In this document: positions 1 through 8,450 of the stretch, piece after piece
Layout: each line of letters begins with the position of its first letter
Numbering within the stretch: the stretch's first letter is position 1
DNA from: Stenotrophomonas sp. UBA7346
GTDB lineage: Bacteria > Pseudomonadota > Gammaproteobacteria > Xanthomonadales > Xanthomonadaceae
DNA length: 64,000 nt
Direction of reading: 5' to 3'
NCBI GenBank assembly: GCA_002471015.1
Contig: DKPB01000049.1
Span: 6,022-70,021 of the forward strand
Made by a program: the position numbers and the translations under genes
Notes under the pieces: model-generated
What the model was told of the DNA's origin: nothing
Databases searched by the model: none
What the model saw: the letters and a program-made list of their open reading frames with translations, nothing else

Positions 1-413
1 AAGCTGCCATGGAACAACAGCGCGGCATCCGCGCCGTGGTCCAGGAAAACCTCGCATGCCATCTGCGGGTAGCGCAACTCGGCATAGCTCTGCGCGTCCG
101 CGTAGAAGGCACGGCCTACGCCGCCACCGCGGCGGCGGCTGGCCACCACGATGCGGTCAATGTAGAAGAAGCTGGGGTAACGCTGCTGGAACCAGGCAAA
201 ATTGCAGCTGTCGTGCGCACTGTGGCTGCCATAGCCGACGAGGAAGCCGGCCATGTTGCCGTCGCGCTCGGCGACGCGGAAATACTCGGCTGTTTCGTAA
301 AAGCGCCGCACCTTGGCGGCATCCAGCGGCAGGATCGCGAGACCGGCGTTGTTGTTCAGTGCCAGAACCGAATCGAGCTCGTGCTCGCGCACGTCGCGGA
401 TGACAATCGACAT
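1..413 (-). CDS. GNAT family N-acetyltransferase (partial, C-terminus outside window)
   Basis: The first 137 residues of a protein reading leftward off the window edge; the ATG is at 413-411. The fold signature is GNAT: an N-terminal beta strand (SIVIRDVREHELDSVLALN), a central strand FFYIDRIVV (about residues 82-90), then the acetyl-CoA pyrophosphate loop RRRGGVG (93-99) opening the helix that follows. GNAT enzymes transfer acetyl from acetyl-CoA to an amine; the substrate cannot be told here. It is divergent from the two-component system that starts at 563, leaving about 150 bp for both promoters. The family call is firm; the function is open. Confidence 0.8.
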   Translation of the reverse strand, partial: MSIVIRDVREHELDSVLALNNNAGLAILPLDAAKVRRFYETAEYFRVAERDGNMAGFLVGYGSHSAHDSCNFAWFQQRYPSFFYIDRIVVASRRRGGGVGRAFYADAQSYAELRYPQMACEVFLDHGADAALLFHGS

Positions 414-562
414 TGTGACTCCGGGGGTGAAGCGGTCGGCCCTGGTGGGCTGTCGTCGGATTATCGCATGGCCGGGGCGGGCCGGGCGAGCGTCAGCAGG
501 TTGGGGCCAGGCATGACTTCCGTGGGAGGGCGCGCAGGCCCTGTGCTCCGTACCATGCACGC

Positions 563-1759
563 ATGTTGGGATACCTCAGCCATACCCGAGTTCTCCGCCT
601 GGCCGGTCTTTTTACCTGGGCCATCGTCGCCTTGCCGCTGGTTTACACCCAGTACGCGTTGCAGGACGAGGTGGCCCTGGTGCGCCCGGGCGAGGGCCTG
701 TGGCTGGGCCTGGCCTATTTCGCCTTTGGTGCCTGCTACTTCTGGTTGACCCGTGGCCTCAACAGTGGTGGCCATGCGCACTGGTATGACCGCCTGCTGT
801 TGCTGGTGCTCACCATCTGTGCGCTGGCGGTGAGCTTCCTCAATGGCTCGGGGCTGGGCAGCATCCTGATGATGGTGGCGGCCGGGGTCATTCCCTGGCT
901 GTTGCCGGTGCGGCTGGGCGTGGCCTGGCTGCTGATCAGCCAGCTCACCGTGCTGCCGGTGTACTCGATGCTGGGCTTCTCGTTGTTCGAGGCCTTGATG
1001 CAGTCGCTGCTGTACGGTGGTTTCTCTTTGTTCATTTTTGTCACCAGCCTGGTGGCGCGGCAGCAGACCCAGGCGCGCGAGGAACAGCGCCGGCTCAACG
1101 CCGAGTTGCGTGCCACACGGCTGCTGCTGGCCGAGAGCGCTCGGATCAACGAGCGCACCCGCATTTCCCGTGAGTTGCACGACCTGCTGGGCCACCACCT
1201 GACTGCGCTGAGCCTGAACCTGGAGGTGGCGGGGCACATCACCGAGGGTCAGGCGCAGGAGCATGTACGGCAGGCCCACACCTTGGCCAAGCTGCTGTTG
1301 ACCGACGTGCGCGAGGCAGTGAGCCAGCTGCGCGAAAGCGGCGCCATCGACCTGGCGGCGGCGCTGCGGCCGCTGGCCGAGCGGGTGCCCTCATTGCAGA
1401 TCCACCTGGATATCGCCGACCCGCTGAACGTCGAAGATCCCGAGCGGGCGCATGTCATGCTGCGCTGTACGCAGGAAATCATCACCAATGCGGTGCGCCA
1501 TGCCGGCGCCCGCAACCTGTGGATCCAGGTCGTCAAGGGCGACGGGGAGATCGTGATTGATGCCCATGATGACGGTATTGGCGGCGATGTGGATACCATC
1601 ATGCCGGGAAACGGTCTGCGTGGCATGCGTGAGAGACTGTTGCAGCTGGGTGGTCGGCTGGATGTGTCGGCGCGTCGGGGCGAAGGTTTCCGTCTTCGCG
1701 CCAGCCTGCCGGTGGTAACCAATATGATGTTGGCCTCGGGGCCGCAAGGAGTGAATTGA
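563..1759 (+). CDS. Sensor histidine kinase, HisKA_3 (DesK/LiaS-like) type
   Basis: A membrane sensor kinase of 398 residues. Residues 1-165 are strongly hydrophobic, about five to six transmembrane helices with no large periplasmic loop, so it probably senses something in or near the membrane. A short coiled linker (165-195) leads to the dimerisation and phosphoacceptor helix, ISRELHDLLGHHLTALSLNL, with the phosphorylated His near 206. The C-terminus carries the HATPase N box (EIITNAVRHAGA) and the G-rich lid (GNGLRGMRERLLQLGG). It would autophosphorylate and pass phosphate to the regulator whose ATG overlaps its stop codon (TGATG at 1757-1761). Partner and family are clear; the signal is unknown. 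Confidence 0.9.
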   Translation: MLGYLSHTRVLRLAGLFTWAIVALPLVYTQYALQDEVALVRPGEGLWLGLAYFAFGACYFWLTRGLNSGGHAHWYDRLLLLVLTICALAVSFLNGSGLGSILMMVAAGVIPWLLPVRLGVAWLLISQLTVLPVYSMLGFSLFEALMQSLLYGGFSLFIFVTSLVARQQTQAREEQRRLNAELRATRLLLAESARINERTRISRELHDLLGHHLTALSLNLEVAGHITEGQAQEHVRQAHTLAKLLLTDVREAVSQLRESGAIDLAAALRPLAERVPSLQIHLDIADPLNVEDPERAHVMLRCTQEIITNAVRHAGARNLWIQVVKGDGEIVIDAHDDGIGGDVDTIMPGNGLRGMRERLLQLGGRLDVSARRGEGFRLRASLPVVTNMMLASGPQGVN

Positions 1760-2400
1760 TGATCCGTGTCTGCCTGGTCGACGACCAAACCCTGGTACGG
1801 CAGGGCATCCGTTCGCTGCTGGCGCTGGACGATGGCATTGAAGTGGTGGCCGAAGCCACGGATGGCCAGCAGGCGGTGGATATGATCCCTGCCGTTGCGC
1901 CGGACGTGGTGCTGATGGACATGCGCATGCCGGTGATGTCCGGGCTGGAGGCGCTGCAGACCCTGTCCCGCCTGGGCAAGCTGCCGCCGTCCATCATCCT
2001 GACCACCTTTGATGATGACCAGCTGGTGCTGGCCGGGCTCAAGGCCGGGGCCAAGGGCTATCTGCTGAAGGATGTGACCCTGGAGCAGCTGGTCGGTGCC
2101 ATCCGCACTGTTGCCGGCGGTGGGTCGCTGGTGCAGCCAGCCGTGACCCAGCGCCTGCTGTCGGGGCTGGAACACATGCGCAATGAGTTCGTCAGTCTGG
2201 ACCGGCCCGATCCGCTGACCGACCGCGAGACCGAGATCCTGCGCTTGATGGCCAGTGGTTTCTCCAACAAGGAGATCGCCAACTCGCTGGGGGTGGCCGA
2301 GGGCACCATCAAAAACCACGTCTCCAACATCCTGTCCAAGCTTGGCGTGCGTGACCGTACCCGCGCCGTGCTCAAGGCGTTCGAGCTGCAGCTTGTCTGA
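1759..2400 (+). CDS. Response regulator, NarL/FixJ (LuxR-type HTH) family
   Basis: Cytoplasmic DNA-binding response regulator of 213 residues and partner of the upstream kinase. The receiver domain shows the acidic pair VDD at 7-9, the phosphoacceptor Asp54 in VVLMDMRMPVMSG, and the switch Thr and Lys in ILTTFDD and GYLLKDV. A LuxR-type helix-turn-helix follows (about 145-205): LTDRETEILRLMASGFSNKEIANSL and VAEGTIKNHVSNIL. A TTG three bases upstream is an alternative start, but the ATG that overlaps the kinase stop is more likely. The targets are not visible. The downstream SRPBCC gene on the same strand lies 327 bp away and may have its own promoter. Confidence 0.92.
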   Translation: MIRVCLVDDQTLVRQGIRSLLALDDGIEVVAEATDGQQAVDMIPAVAPDVVLMDMRMPVMSGLEALQTLSRLGKLPPSIILTTFDDDQLVLAGLKAGAKGYLLKDVTLEQLVGAIRTVAGGGSLVQPAVTQRLLSGLEHMRNEFVSLDRPDPLTDRETEILRLMASGFSNKEIANSLGVAEGTIKNHVSNILSKLGVRDRTRAVLKAFELQLV

Positions 2401-2727
2401 GCCCGGGGCGGCGCGGCGAAGGTGGGGGAAATTCCCGCCTGAACAGGCAGTTGGCCTGAATGTGCGGATGTTCGTACGCAAGACTGGCAGAGGCCCCCCT
2501 GCTGGGGGGAAAATACCCATGAGATCACGCATCGTGGTCTGTACTATCGGATGAAAATGCGTAGGGTTGGTGCTCGATGCGCTAACCTTCGCGCCGTCGA
2601 TGGAACTGCGCAGGCCGGCAATGGAAACCGGTGCGCCATTTGTCTTCAACAACCTGCGAAAAGCCTGATAGGATGGGGGCTTCGCTTCAATCAACCCGGC
2701 CGTGGGATCGGCCCCGGAGACTCCTGA
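2401..2727. other. Intergenic region with two GC-rich dyads
   Basis: No convincing gene. It contains a hairpin of six C and six G around TGCT (2494-2509) with no following T-run, and a GGGAAATTCCC palindrome near 2435-2445. Both could be leftover terminator or protein-binding sites. A ribosome binding site (GGAG near 2716) lies just before the ATG at 2728. Confidence 0.4.
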
Positions 2728-3873
2728 ATGACCCGTATTATCGAGTTCCTGATCGCCTTGGGGATCGTGGCTGGCCTGTTCGTCCTCATTGGCGTGTGCC
2801 TCCCGGGCGAGCGCCACATTACCGAAAGCATTGAAACCAACCGCAAGATGACGATCGTGTATGACACGGTCAACAGCCTGCGCCGCTTCAAGGATTGGAA
2901 TCCGCTGGCCCTGCGTGACAAGGCCGTGGAACTGAAGTTCAGCGGTCCGGACGCCGGCAAGGGCGCCCGCATGGACTTCTCGTCCAAGGACAGCACCCTG
3001 GGCCAGGGCAGCTGGGAAATCACCGACAGCGAGAAGAACAAGCGCGTCGTGATTGCCATCAATGACGAAACCCGCGGCAAGGACAAGGTCACCACCTTCA
3101 CCCTTGAGCCGACCGGCAAGAACGACCGCAACGTCAAGATCACCCAGGACTACAGCGTCAACTACGGCTTCGACCTGTTCGGCCGTTACGCTGGTCTGTA
3201 CGTGAGCCGTCACGTTGGCGACGACCTGAAGCTGGGTCTGTCGCGCATGGCCAACATGCTGGCCTCGGTGCCGAACGTTGACTACGCCGCTGCCGAAGCC
3301 CCACTGACCGACCTGAAGATCGTCGAGCTGCCGGCCGAGAACCTGCTGGTGGTCAACGCCGGTAACATCGACCGTAACAACGACGCCATCCAGAAGTCGA
3401 TCGACGACAACATGGAGTGGATCAAGCGTGCGATGGATGCCAACGGCCTGGTGGCTGCTGGCCCGGTGCGCATCGTCACCACCGACTTCGGCGCTGAAAA
3501 GTACGCCTTCGACGTGGCCCTGCCGGTCCGCAAGGGCAGTGCTGCCCCGGCCGCTGCTGGCGACAAGAAGGACGGCGAGGCTGACAAGGCTGCTGCACCG
3601 GCCCCGGTGGCTGCTGCTGACGCTGGCGAGCTGAGCGTGAAGATTCCGGCCGGCAACCCGGTGACCTACTCGCACGTGGCGCCGCACCGCGCTGCCTCGG
3701 CGTCCTACACCGGCCACATGGCTGGCCTGGACCTGGCCCGCAACGGCCTGCGTGCATGGGCAACCACCATGGGCAACGAAGTTGTGGACCGTCCGTACGA
3801 GTCGTGGAAGGGTGGCGTGGCCAAGGCCTTCACCACCGATGGTGCCTACGACATCTACTGGGCAGTCAAGTAA
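2728..3873 (+). CDS. SRPBCC / GyrI-like domain protein with N-terminal membrane anchor
   Basis: A protein of 381 residues with one N-terminal transmembrane or signal-anchor segment (about residues 5-24, FLIALGIVAGLFVLIGVCL). The region at 30-200 resembles SRPBCC/polyketide cyclase folds, including the typical VNSLRRFKDWNPLA segment. The C-terminal half (about 205-380) resembles GyrI-like or effector-binding domains (VDRPYESWKGG), interrupted by a low-complexity Ala/Lys/Asp insert around 270-300. These folds bind small hydrophobic ligands, but no ligand or activity can be assigned. A GGAG site precedes the ATG and a strong terminator follows at once, so it is probably monocistronic. Similar two-domain proteins occur in other Xanthomonadaceae (family knowledge). 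Confidence 0.7.
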   Translation: MTRIIEFLIALGIVAGLFVLIGVCLPGERHITESIETNRKMTIVYDTVNSLRRFKDWNPLALRDKAVELKFSGPDAGKGARMDFSSKDSTLGQGSWEITDSEKNKRVVIAINDETRGKDKVTTFTLEPTGKNDRNVKITQDYSVNYGFDLFGRYAGLYVSRHVGDDLKLGLSRMANMLASVPNVDYAAAEAPLTDLKIVELPAENLLVVNAGNIDRNNDAIQKSIDDNMEWIKRAMDANGLVAAGPVRIVTTDFGAEKYAFDVALPVRKGSAAPAAAGDKKDGEADKAAAPAPVAAADAGELSVKIPAGNPVTYSHVAPHRAASASYTGHMAGLDLARNGLRAWATTMGNEVVDRPYESWKGGVAKAFTTDGAYDIYWAVK

Positions 3874-3907
3874 TCTTCGGTTTGTCGAAGATGACGTGAT
3901 CCCGAGA

Positions 3908-3937
3908 ACGCGCCGCTTCCAGCGGCGCGTTTTTTTT
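3908..3937 (+). terminator. Rho-independent terminator
   Basis: A nine-base-pair GC stem (3908-3916 with 3922-3930, loop TTCCA) followed directly by seven T residues. It ends the SRPBCC gene. The longest open frame of the next gene begins inside this T-run, which is one reason to choose a later start for that gene. Confidence 0.92.
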
Positions 3938-3974
3938 GTACTCCGTGCTCATGCATGGAGTGAGGAGGATGAGG

Positions 3975-4346
3975 ATGCTGGGTGTAGAGCGACGTGCGCG
4001 TAAGCCGTCCTTGCTGGCCTTCCTGGGAGGGCTGTTGGCTGCTGCGGCGATCGGGGCTTCGGCCTATGCGTCGCACGGGGTGAGTGAGCCGTTGGCGCAA
4101 TCACACCTCAATACCGCCGCCTTGTATGCGTTTGGACATGGCGTGGTGCTGGTGGGGCTGGGCGCGTCCAATCTGAATGTGCTCGGGCGTGGTGCCTTGT
4201 ATGTATTGCTGATTGGCACCTTGCTGTTCTCTGGCAGCCTGGCCGGCAACGTACTGGCACATTGGCCAACGATCCTGGCCCCCGCGGGTGGCATGACCCT
4301 GATGGGCGGTTGGGTGTTGCTGGCCTTGAGTGCGCTGAGGCGCTGA
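3975..4346 (+). CDS. DUF423 family small membrane protein (YgdD-like)
   Basis: A small integral membrane protein of 123 residues with about four hydrophobic helices. The family pattern is visible: FLGGLLAAAAIGASAYASHG near the N-terminus, NTAALYAFGHGVVLV, GTLLFSGSLAGNVL and the C-terminal APAGGMTLMGGWVLLAL. DUF423 proteins are widespread and of unknown function. I place the start at ATG 3975 because a near-perfect GAGGAGG (3962-3968) sits six bases upstream; ATGs at 3951 and 3969 are in frame but badly spaced. It ends 1 bp before the glycosylase gene, so the two are probably co-transcribed. Confidence 0.8.
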   Translation: MLGVERRARKPSLLAFLGGLLAAAAIGASAYASHGVSEPLAQSHLNTAALYAFGHGVVLVGLGASNLNVLGRGALYVLLIGTLLFSGSLAGNVLAHWPTILAPAGGMTLMGGWVLLALSALRR

Positions 4347-4347
4347 G

Positions 4348-5022
4348 ATGGCCCGGCATCGGCGTGGCTTCGACGTCGATCAGGCCCATGCCCACCTGCA
4401 ACGGGTGGACAAACGCTTGGCGCGGTGGATGCGACGGATAGGGCCGTTGCCCACGCCGGAAGGGTGGAGCCGGCGCTTTGATCCGGTTGATGCCCTGGCG
4501 CGCGCCATCCTGTTCCAGCAGCTCAGTGGCAAGGCGGCATCGACGATTGTTGGGCGGGTGGAAGCGGCCATCGGCAGCCGTCGCCTGCATGCCGACACCC
4601 TGGGCCGGATTGACGATGCTGCACTGCGCGCCTGCGGGGTTTCCGGCAACAAGGCCTTGGCGCTGCGAGATCTTGCCCGGCGCGAGGCTGCGGGTGAGCT
4701 GCCAGACCTGCGCAGGATGTCGGTGATGGATCATGAGGCCATCATCCAGGCGTGGGTGCCGGTGCGCGGTATTGGCCGCTGGACGGTGGAGATGATGCTG
4801 ATGTTCCGGCTCGGCCGCCCGGACATCCTGCCGGTCGATGACCTGGGCATACGCAAGGGCGCGCAGCGGGTGGACGATGCACAGGCGATGCCGACCCCGA
4901 AGGCGTTGCTGGAGCGTGGCGAGCGCTGGGGGCCGTACCGCACCTATGCCGGCCTGTACCTGTGGCGTATCGCCGACTTCAGTGCAGGCCCCGCGCAGAA
5001 GACCAATCGGTCGCAGGACTGA
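4348..5022 (+). CDS. DNA-3-methyladenine glycosylase II (AlkA-like HhH-GPD)
   Basis: Base-excision repair glycosylase of 224 residues, which would remove alkylated purines from DNA. The helix-hairpin-helix is GIGRWTVEM (141-149), and the catalytic motif is LPVDDLGIRKG (161-171), where the second Asp (165) corresponds to the catalytic Asp of AlkA-type enzymes. FQQLSGKAASTI (56-67) matches the conserved helix before the hairpin. It is shorter than E. coli AlkA because it lacks the N-terminal beta domain, as do many bacterial and yeast Mag1-type forms. It is followed directly by the SMAG array. Family assignment is strong; substrate range is inferred. Confidence 0.9.
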   Translation: MARHRRGFDVDQAHAHLQRVDKRLARWMRRIGPLPTPEGWSRRFDPVDALARAILFQQLSGKAASTIVGRVEAAIGSRRLHADTLGRIDDAALRACGVSGNKALALRDLARREAAGELPDLRRMSVMDHEAIIQAWVPVRGIGRWTVEMMLMFRLGRPDILPVDDLGIRKGAQRVDDAQAMPTPKALLERGERWGPYRTYAGLYLWRIADFSAGPAQKTNRSQD

Positions 5023-5044
5023 GGCTGCCTGCGGGGCAGCATAG

Positions 5045-5618
5045 GTAGTGCCGAGCCATGCTCGGCAGGGGCTTTATCTGGCATGCCCCCTGCCGAGCAT
5101 GGCTCGGCACTACCGGGGAATCAGCCGGCCTTTGCCCGCATGGTTCGGCACGAGGCCCCCTTCCTTTGGCCGAAGGCCAAGGGGAGGGCTGGGGAGGGGT
5201 GCTTTGGGCGTTGCTGGTAAAGCCCCTGCCGAGCATGGCTCGGCACTACACCCCCTCCCTTTGGCCGCAGGCCAGGGGGAGGGTTGGGGAGGGGGCCTTG
5301 GGCTTTGTCGGGTAAGGCCCCTGCCGAGCATGGCTCGGCACTACCGGGGAATCAGCCGGCCTTTGCCGAGCATGGCTCGGCACGAGGCCCCCTCCCTTTG
5401 GCCGAAGGCCAAGGGGAGGGCTGGGGAGGGGTGCTTTGGGCTTTACTGGTAAGACCTTTGCCGAGCATGGCTCGGCACTACCGGGGAATCAGCCGGCCTT
5501 TGCCGAGCATGGCTCGGCACTACACCCCCTCCCTTTGGCTGCAGGCCAAGGGAGGGTCGGGGTGGGGTGCTTTGGGCTTTGTCGGGTAAGGCTCCTGCCG
5601 AGCATGGCTCGGCACTAC
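5045..5618. repeat. SMAG/REP palindrome array interleaved with a second G-rich palindrome
   Basis: At least seven copies of a 23-bp palindrome built on GCCGAGC ATG GCTCGGC ending in GTAG (or CTAC in the other direction): 5045-5067, 5091-5113, 5227-5249, 5322-5344, 5459-5481, 5501-5523 and 5596-5618. Degenerate copies lie near 5132 and at 5364-5383. Between them sits a second palindromic unit centred on TTTGGCCGAAGGCCAA, near 5157, 5251, 5387 and 5524. The GTAG end matches the SMAG elements of Stenotrophomonas. The array lies between convergent genes, where REP elements normally collect. It contains no credible coding sequence; the apparent reading frames are translations of the repeat. Confidence 0.9.
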
Positions 5619-7066
5619 CCGATGGCGGTGCGTGGGTCTGGCAGGTAGGTGTCCCACAGCAGGTTGCGGAAGCGGTTGTCCGGATCCCATTGCTGCTTGA
5701 GCGCGGCGAAGCGTTCGGCCTGCGGGTAGGCGCGCTGGAACTGTGCCTGCGAGGCGTGCAGGCGATAGGGCAGGTAGTAGCGGCCGCCATGGTCCAACGC
5801 CGCGTCTATCAGTCGTCGTGTCCAGGTGCGGCTGTGCTGCTCGGCGGCATGCCAGCTGCGTTGCTTGTGATACAGCACGAAACAGAACACTTCCTCGCGG
5901 GCCCAACGCATCAGCGAGGTGTCGTCGGCAGGTGCGTGGCGGATGGAAATGTTCAAGGCGTTGACCTGATGACGGCGCAGTATCGCGGCCATGCTGCGCG
6001 CGAATGGGCCGAAGGCGCCAACCGGTATGAAGTACTCCTGCAGCAGGTAGGACGACATCCGCCGGGTGCGCGGTTCCAGCGCGGCAGCGTCCAGGCTGGC
6101 TTCGAGGTTGCGCATGATTACCCGCGGCTCCTGCAGCAGCCTGCGGGTCTGGTACAGGTCACGCAGTTGGTCGCCGCCGGGCAGCTCCGAGGCCGCCCAG
6201 ATCAGGTTCTGGTCCTTGGAATAGGTGGCGCGGTCGGGCATCAGCCGCCGTGGATCGGTCAGCGCTGCCTGGCTGCGGCGCCAGCTGATCGCCAGGGGCA
6301 CATCGAAGTGCGGGGGAATCAGGTCGGCGTTGTGCAGCAGCACGTCGCGCTGCTGGGCGACGTGTTCGCGGAACCACGCAGGGTAATCGGCCAGAGTGAT
6401 CTGCTCGACGTTGCGGGCGATGGCTTCGTTGTGGGCCAGGTCCAGCTCCACCTCGGTGATCACCCCCAGGCCGCCGTAGCCCCCGATCACGGCGGCAAAC
6501 AGTGCCGGCTGCTGCTGGCGTGACAGTTCCAGGATCCGGCCGTCGGCGGTGACCAGCTGCAGCGCACGAATGCTGCCGGCGAGGGCGCCACTGCCGACAT
6601 AGCGGCCGTGGCAGTTGACCGAGACCGAACCGCCGATGCTGAAGTTGCTGTAGCTCTGCATCACCTTGACCGCTAGGTCGCATGGATCCAGCAAGGTCTG
6701 CAGTTGCCGCCAGCGCATGCCGGCTTGTACGCGTGCACGCAGCTGCCCGCTGTCCAGCCATAGCAGCTTGTCCATGCGCTGCATGTCCAGCTGCAGTGCC
6801 GATGGCGCGCGTGTTTGTCCGCCCATGCTGTAGCGAGCGCCGGCGATGCAGACCGCACCTTGCCAGCGTTGCAGCGCGGCGGCGATGCCGGCACTGCTGG
6901 CGGCGTTCACCACCCCGGCGATGGGGGTGTGGTCCAGTTGGGCGACGTCGCTGGCCTGCTGCTGTGGGCTGGCGGGCGTGCAGGCAGGCAGCTGGCTGGC
7001 CAGGCCTGCGCCAAGCGTGGCCTGTAACAGTCGCCGTCGGGCGGAATCAGGCGTCGCCGTGTGCAT
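5615..7066 (-). CDS. FAD-binding oxidoreductase, aldonolactone/alditol oxidase-like lipoprotein
   Basis: A flavoprotein of 483 residues. The N-terminus has a twin-Arg-like stretch (SARRRLLQATLGAGLAS) followed by a lipobox-like LPAC, so it may be exported folded and lipid-anchored. An FAD-binding PCMH domain follows: VCIAGARYSMGG, then NFSIGGSVSVNCHGR with the flavin-contacting Gly run, and GGYGGLGVITEVELDL. The C-terminus (PRTRRMSSYLLQEYFIPVG and the final WDPDNRFRNLLWD) resembles the D-arabinono-lactone oxidase domain. It would oxidise a sugar, lactone or alcohol with O2 or another acceptor; the substrate is unknown. ATG 7066 is chosen because it puts the signal at the N-terminus; an ATG at 7108 would lengthen the overlap with the upstream gene. 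The stop codon lies inside a SMAG element. Confidence 0.82.
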   Translation of the reverse strand: MHTATPDSARRRLLQATLGAGLASQLPACTPASPQQQASDVAQLDHTPIAGVVNAASSAGIAAALQRWQGAVCIAGARYSMGGQTRAPSALQLDMQRMDKLLWLDSGQLRARVQAGMRWRQLQTLLDPCDLAVKVMQSYSNFSIGGSVSVNCHGRYVGSGALAGSIRALQLVTADGRILELSRQQQPALFAAVIGGYGGLGVITEVELDLAHNEAIARNVEQITLADYPAWFREHVAQQRDVLLHNADLIPPHFDVPLAISWRRSQAALTDPRRLMPDRATYSKDQNLIWAASELPGGDQLRDLYQTRRLLQEPRVIMRNLEASLDAAALEPRTRRMSSYLLQEYFIPVGAFGPFARSMAAILRRHQVNALNISIRHAPADDTSLMRWAREEVFCFVLYHKQRSWHAAEQHSRTWTRRLIDAALDHGGRYYLPYRLHASQAQFQRAYPQAERFAALKQQWDPDNRFRNLLWDTYLPDPRTAIG

Positions 7067-7865
7067 CCGTGGCGTAGCACCAGTGCCAGGGTTCGTAGAC
7101 GATGCCATGCGGGTTGTCGCGCGGATAACTCATGTGGAAGCCAAAGCCTGCGGCATGCTGCTGCAGCCAGGCGAATGCCGGCGTTTTCTCGAATGTGGTT
7201 TCGGCGGGGGCATCGCCCGGCGTGCTGATATCCAGTGCGTCGCCGCCGTGGTGCTCGCTGTAACCGGGGGCGGCGTTGACGGTGAGAATGTCGCCGACGC
7301 TGAGGCCGCGCGCCAGCTTGCGCTCGAAGATGCCCAGTTGGTAATCGTGGCTGCGGTAGCCGGAGATCGCATCCAGAGCAATGCCATCACCGGCAGCGGC
7401 CTGTTGCATGCGCTGCCAGCCGCGCGCCGCACGCTTGGTGAGCCAGAGCGGGCGCCGGTAGCGGTCAACGCCGGCCAGCTGCAGGTGGGCCGGTTCGGCA
7501 ACCTGCGGCAAGCCGGTCTGCGCGGCATAGGCGTCGGCGTCCAGATCCAGCTGTTGCAGGCGCAGCTGCAGCTGATGCAGTGGCAAGCTGCCCGCCGGTG
7601 GCGGAATGCGTGCAGGCTGTGTGCGGGCGCTGTCGAGCGCGGCCAATGCGAAACCGATGCCGGGCTCGTCCGCCAGCCGGGTGACCAGTGGCATCAGGCC
7701 GCCGCGCAGTTGCGCGGCCAGGTAACGACCATCGCGTTTGCGGCGCAATACGTGGGTAGCACGGGCCAGGATGCGGGCATCGTCATTGCTGCGCGCGCGC
7801 AGCAGACCGCCGGGCCAGATTTCGATATCGGGAGTATTGATCAGCAGGTGGGGAGCATTGCGCAT
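7047..7865 (-). CDS. M15 family D-alanyl-D-alanine carboxypeptidase (VanY-like)
   Basis: A 272-residue zinc peptidase. The MEROPS M15B pattern is present near the C-terminus: the substrate loop AISGYRSHDYQ, the zinc motif SEHHGGDALDI (His and Asp ligands) and the last metal-binding His with catalytic Glu in YEPWHWCY. Residues 1-110 have no recognised domain. No clear signal peptide is visible (it begins MRNAPHLLINTPD), which is odd for an enzyme that trims periplasmic peptidoglycan. It overlaps the downstream oxidase gene and lies 9 bp from the upstream PH-like gene, so it belongs to a multi-gene minus-strand unit. Confidence 0.85.
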   Translation of the reverse strand: MRNAPHLLINTPDIEIWPGGLLRARSNDDARILARATHVLRRKRDGRYLAAQLRGGLMPLVTRLADEPGIGFALAALDSARTQPARIPPPAGSLPLHQLQLRLQQLDLDADAYAAQTGLPQVAEPAHLQLAGVDRYRRPLWLTKRAARGWQRMQQAAAGDGIALDAISGYRSHDYQLGIFERKLARGLSVGDILTVNAAPGYSEHHGGDALDISTPGDAPAETTFEKTPAFAWLQQHAAGFGFHMSYPRDNPHGIVYEPWHWCYATDAHGDA

Positions 7866-7874
7866 GCGCGCAGC

Positions 7875-8450
7875 TTAGGCCCGTCTGCTGCCATCGGCCA
7901 GTCGCTTGAGTTCATCCAGTAGGGCGCGCGGCTGCTGGGGGCTGATCAGCAGGCTGTTGCCGTCGCGCAAAGGAATGACCAGAACGCGGCTGTCATCGGT
8001 GATCAGGCAGAAGCCCTTGCCGCCATCCTTCATGTGGAAGTGCCCGGCGCGGAAGCCGGGGAACTGGAAACCGTTGGATTTCATGCCCGGTTTGAAATCC
8101 GGGTTTTCCGCGAAGTTGACGATGCGTGCGCGGTCCAGGCGCATCGAACTCAGCGGTACGCGCCGGGTGTACAGAGTGCTGGCAATGGTCAGTTGCTGGG
8201 CATCCAGGCGCAGCGCGCGGCGACGGTAGGCCAGCGTCAATGCGGCCCCAACCAAGGGCAGCACCAGCCAGCCGCCCCAGGAGTTGAACGATGCCGTGAA
8301 TGGCAGCTTGCCGGCGAACAGGCGGATCAAGGGGTCGATGCTCATCACCAGCAACATCGGCCCCCATAACCAGAACAGCAGCGAGCTGGTGGGCTTGGCC
8401 ACCTGCAGGGCGGGGTTGCTGCTGGCGGCGCGCTGGGCGGCGGTGCTCAT
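7875..8450 (-). CDS. Membrane protein with PH-like domain, unknown function
   Basis: A 191-residue protein with two adjacent hydrophobic helices near the N-terminus (LLFWLWGPMLLVMSIDPLI and WLVLPLVGAALTLAY, about 25-85). A soluble domain of alternating strands follows; LRLDAQQLTIASTLYTRRVPL looks like the start of a bacterial pleckstrin-homology fold. I do not recognise a specific family member. Its ATG overlaps the stop of the hydrolase gene upstream by four bases (8447-8450), which suggests translational coupling. A membrane-surface role is inferred only from topology. Confidence 0.65.
   Translation of the reverse strand: MSTAAQRAASSNPALQVAKPTSSLLFWLWGPMLLVMSIDPLIRLFAGKLPFTASFNSWGGWLVLPLVGAALTLAYRRRALRLDAQQLTIASTLYTRRVPLSSMRLDRARIVNFAENPDFKPGMKSNGFQFPGFRAGHFHMKDGGKGFCLITDDSRVLVIPLRDGNSLLISPQQPRALLDELKRLADGSRRA

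Noticed and set aside
5048..5648. Several open frames with repeated AEHGSA or PSMARHY peptides
   Set aside because: They are translations of the SMAG palindromes in different frames; no start signals or conserved domain.
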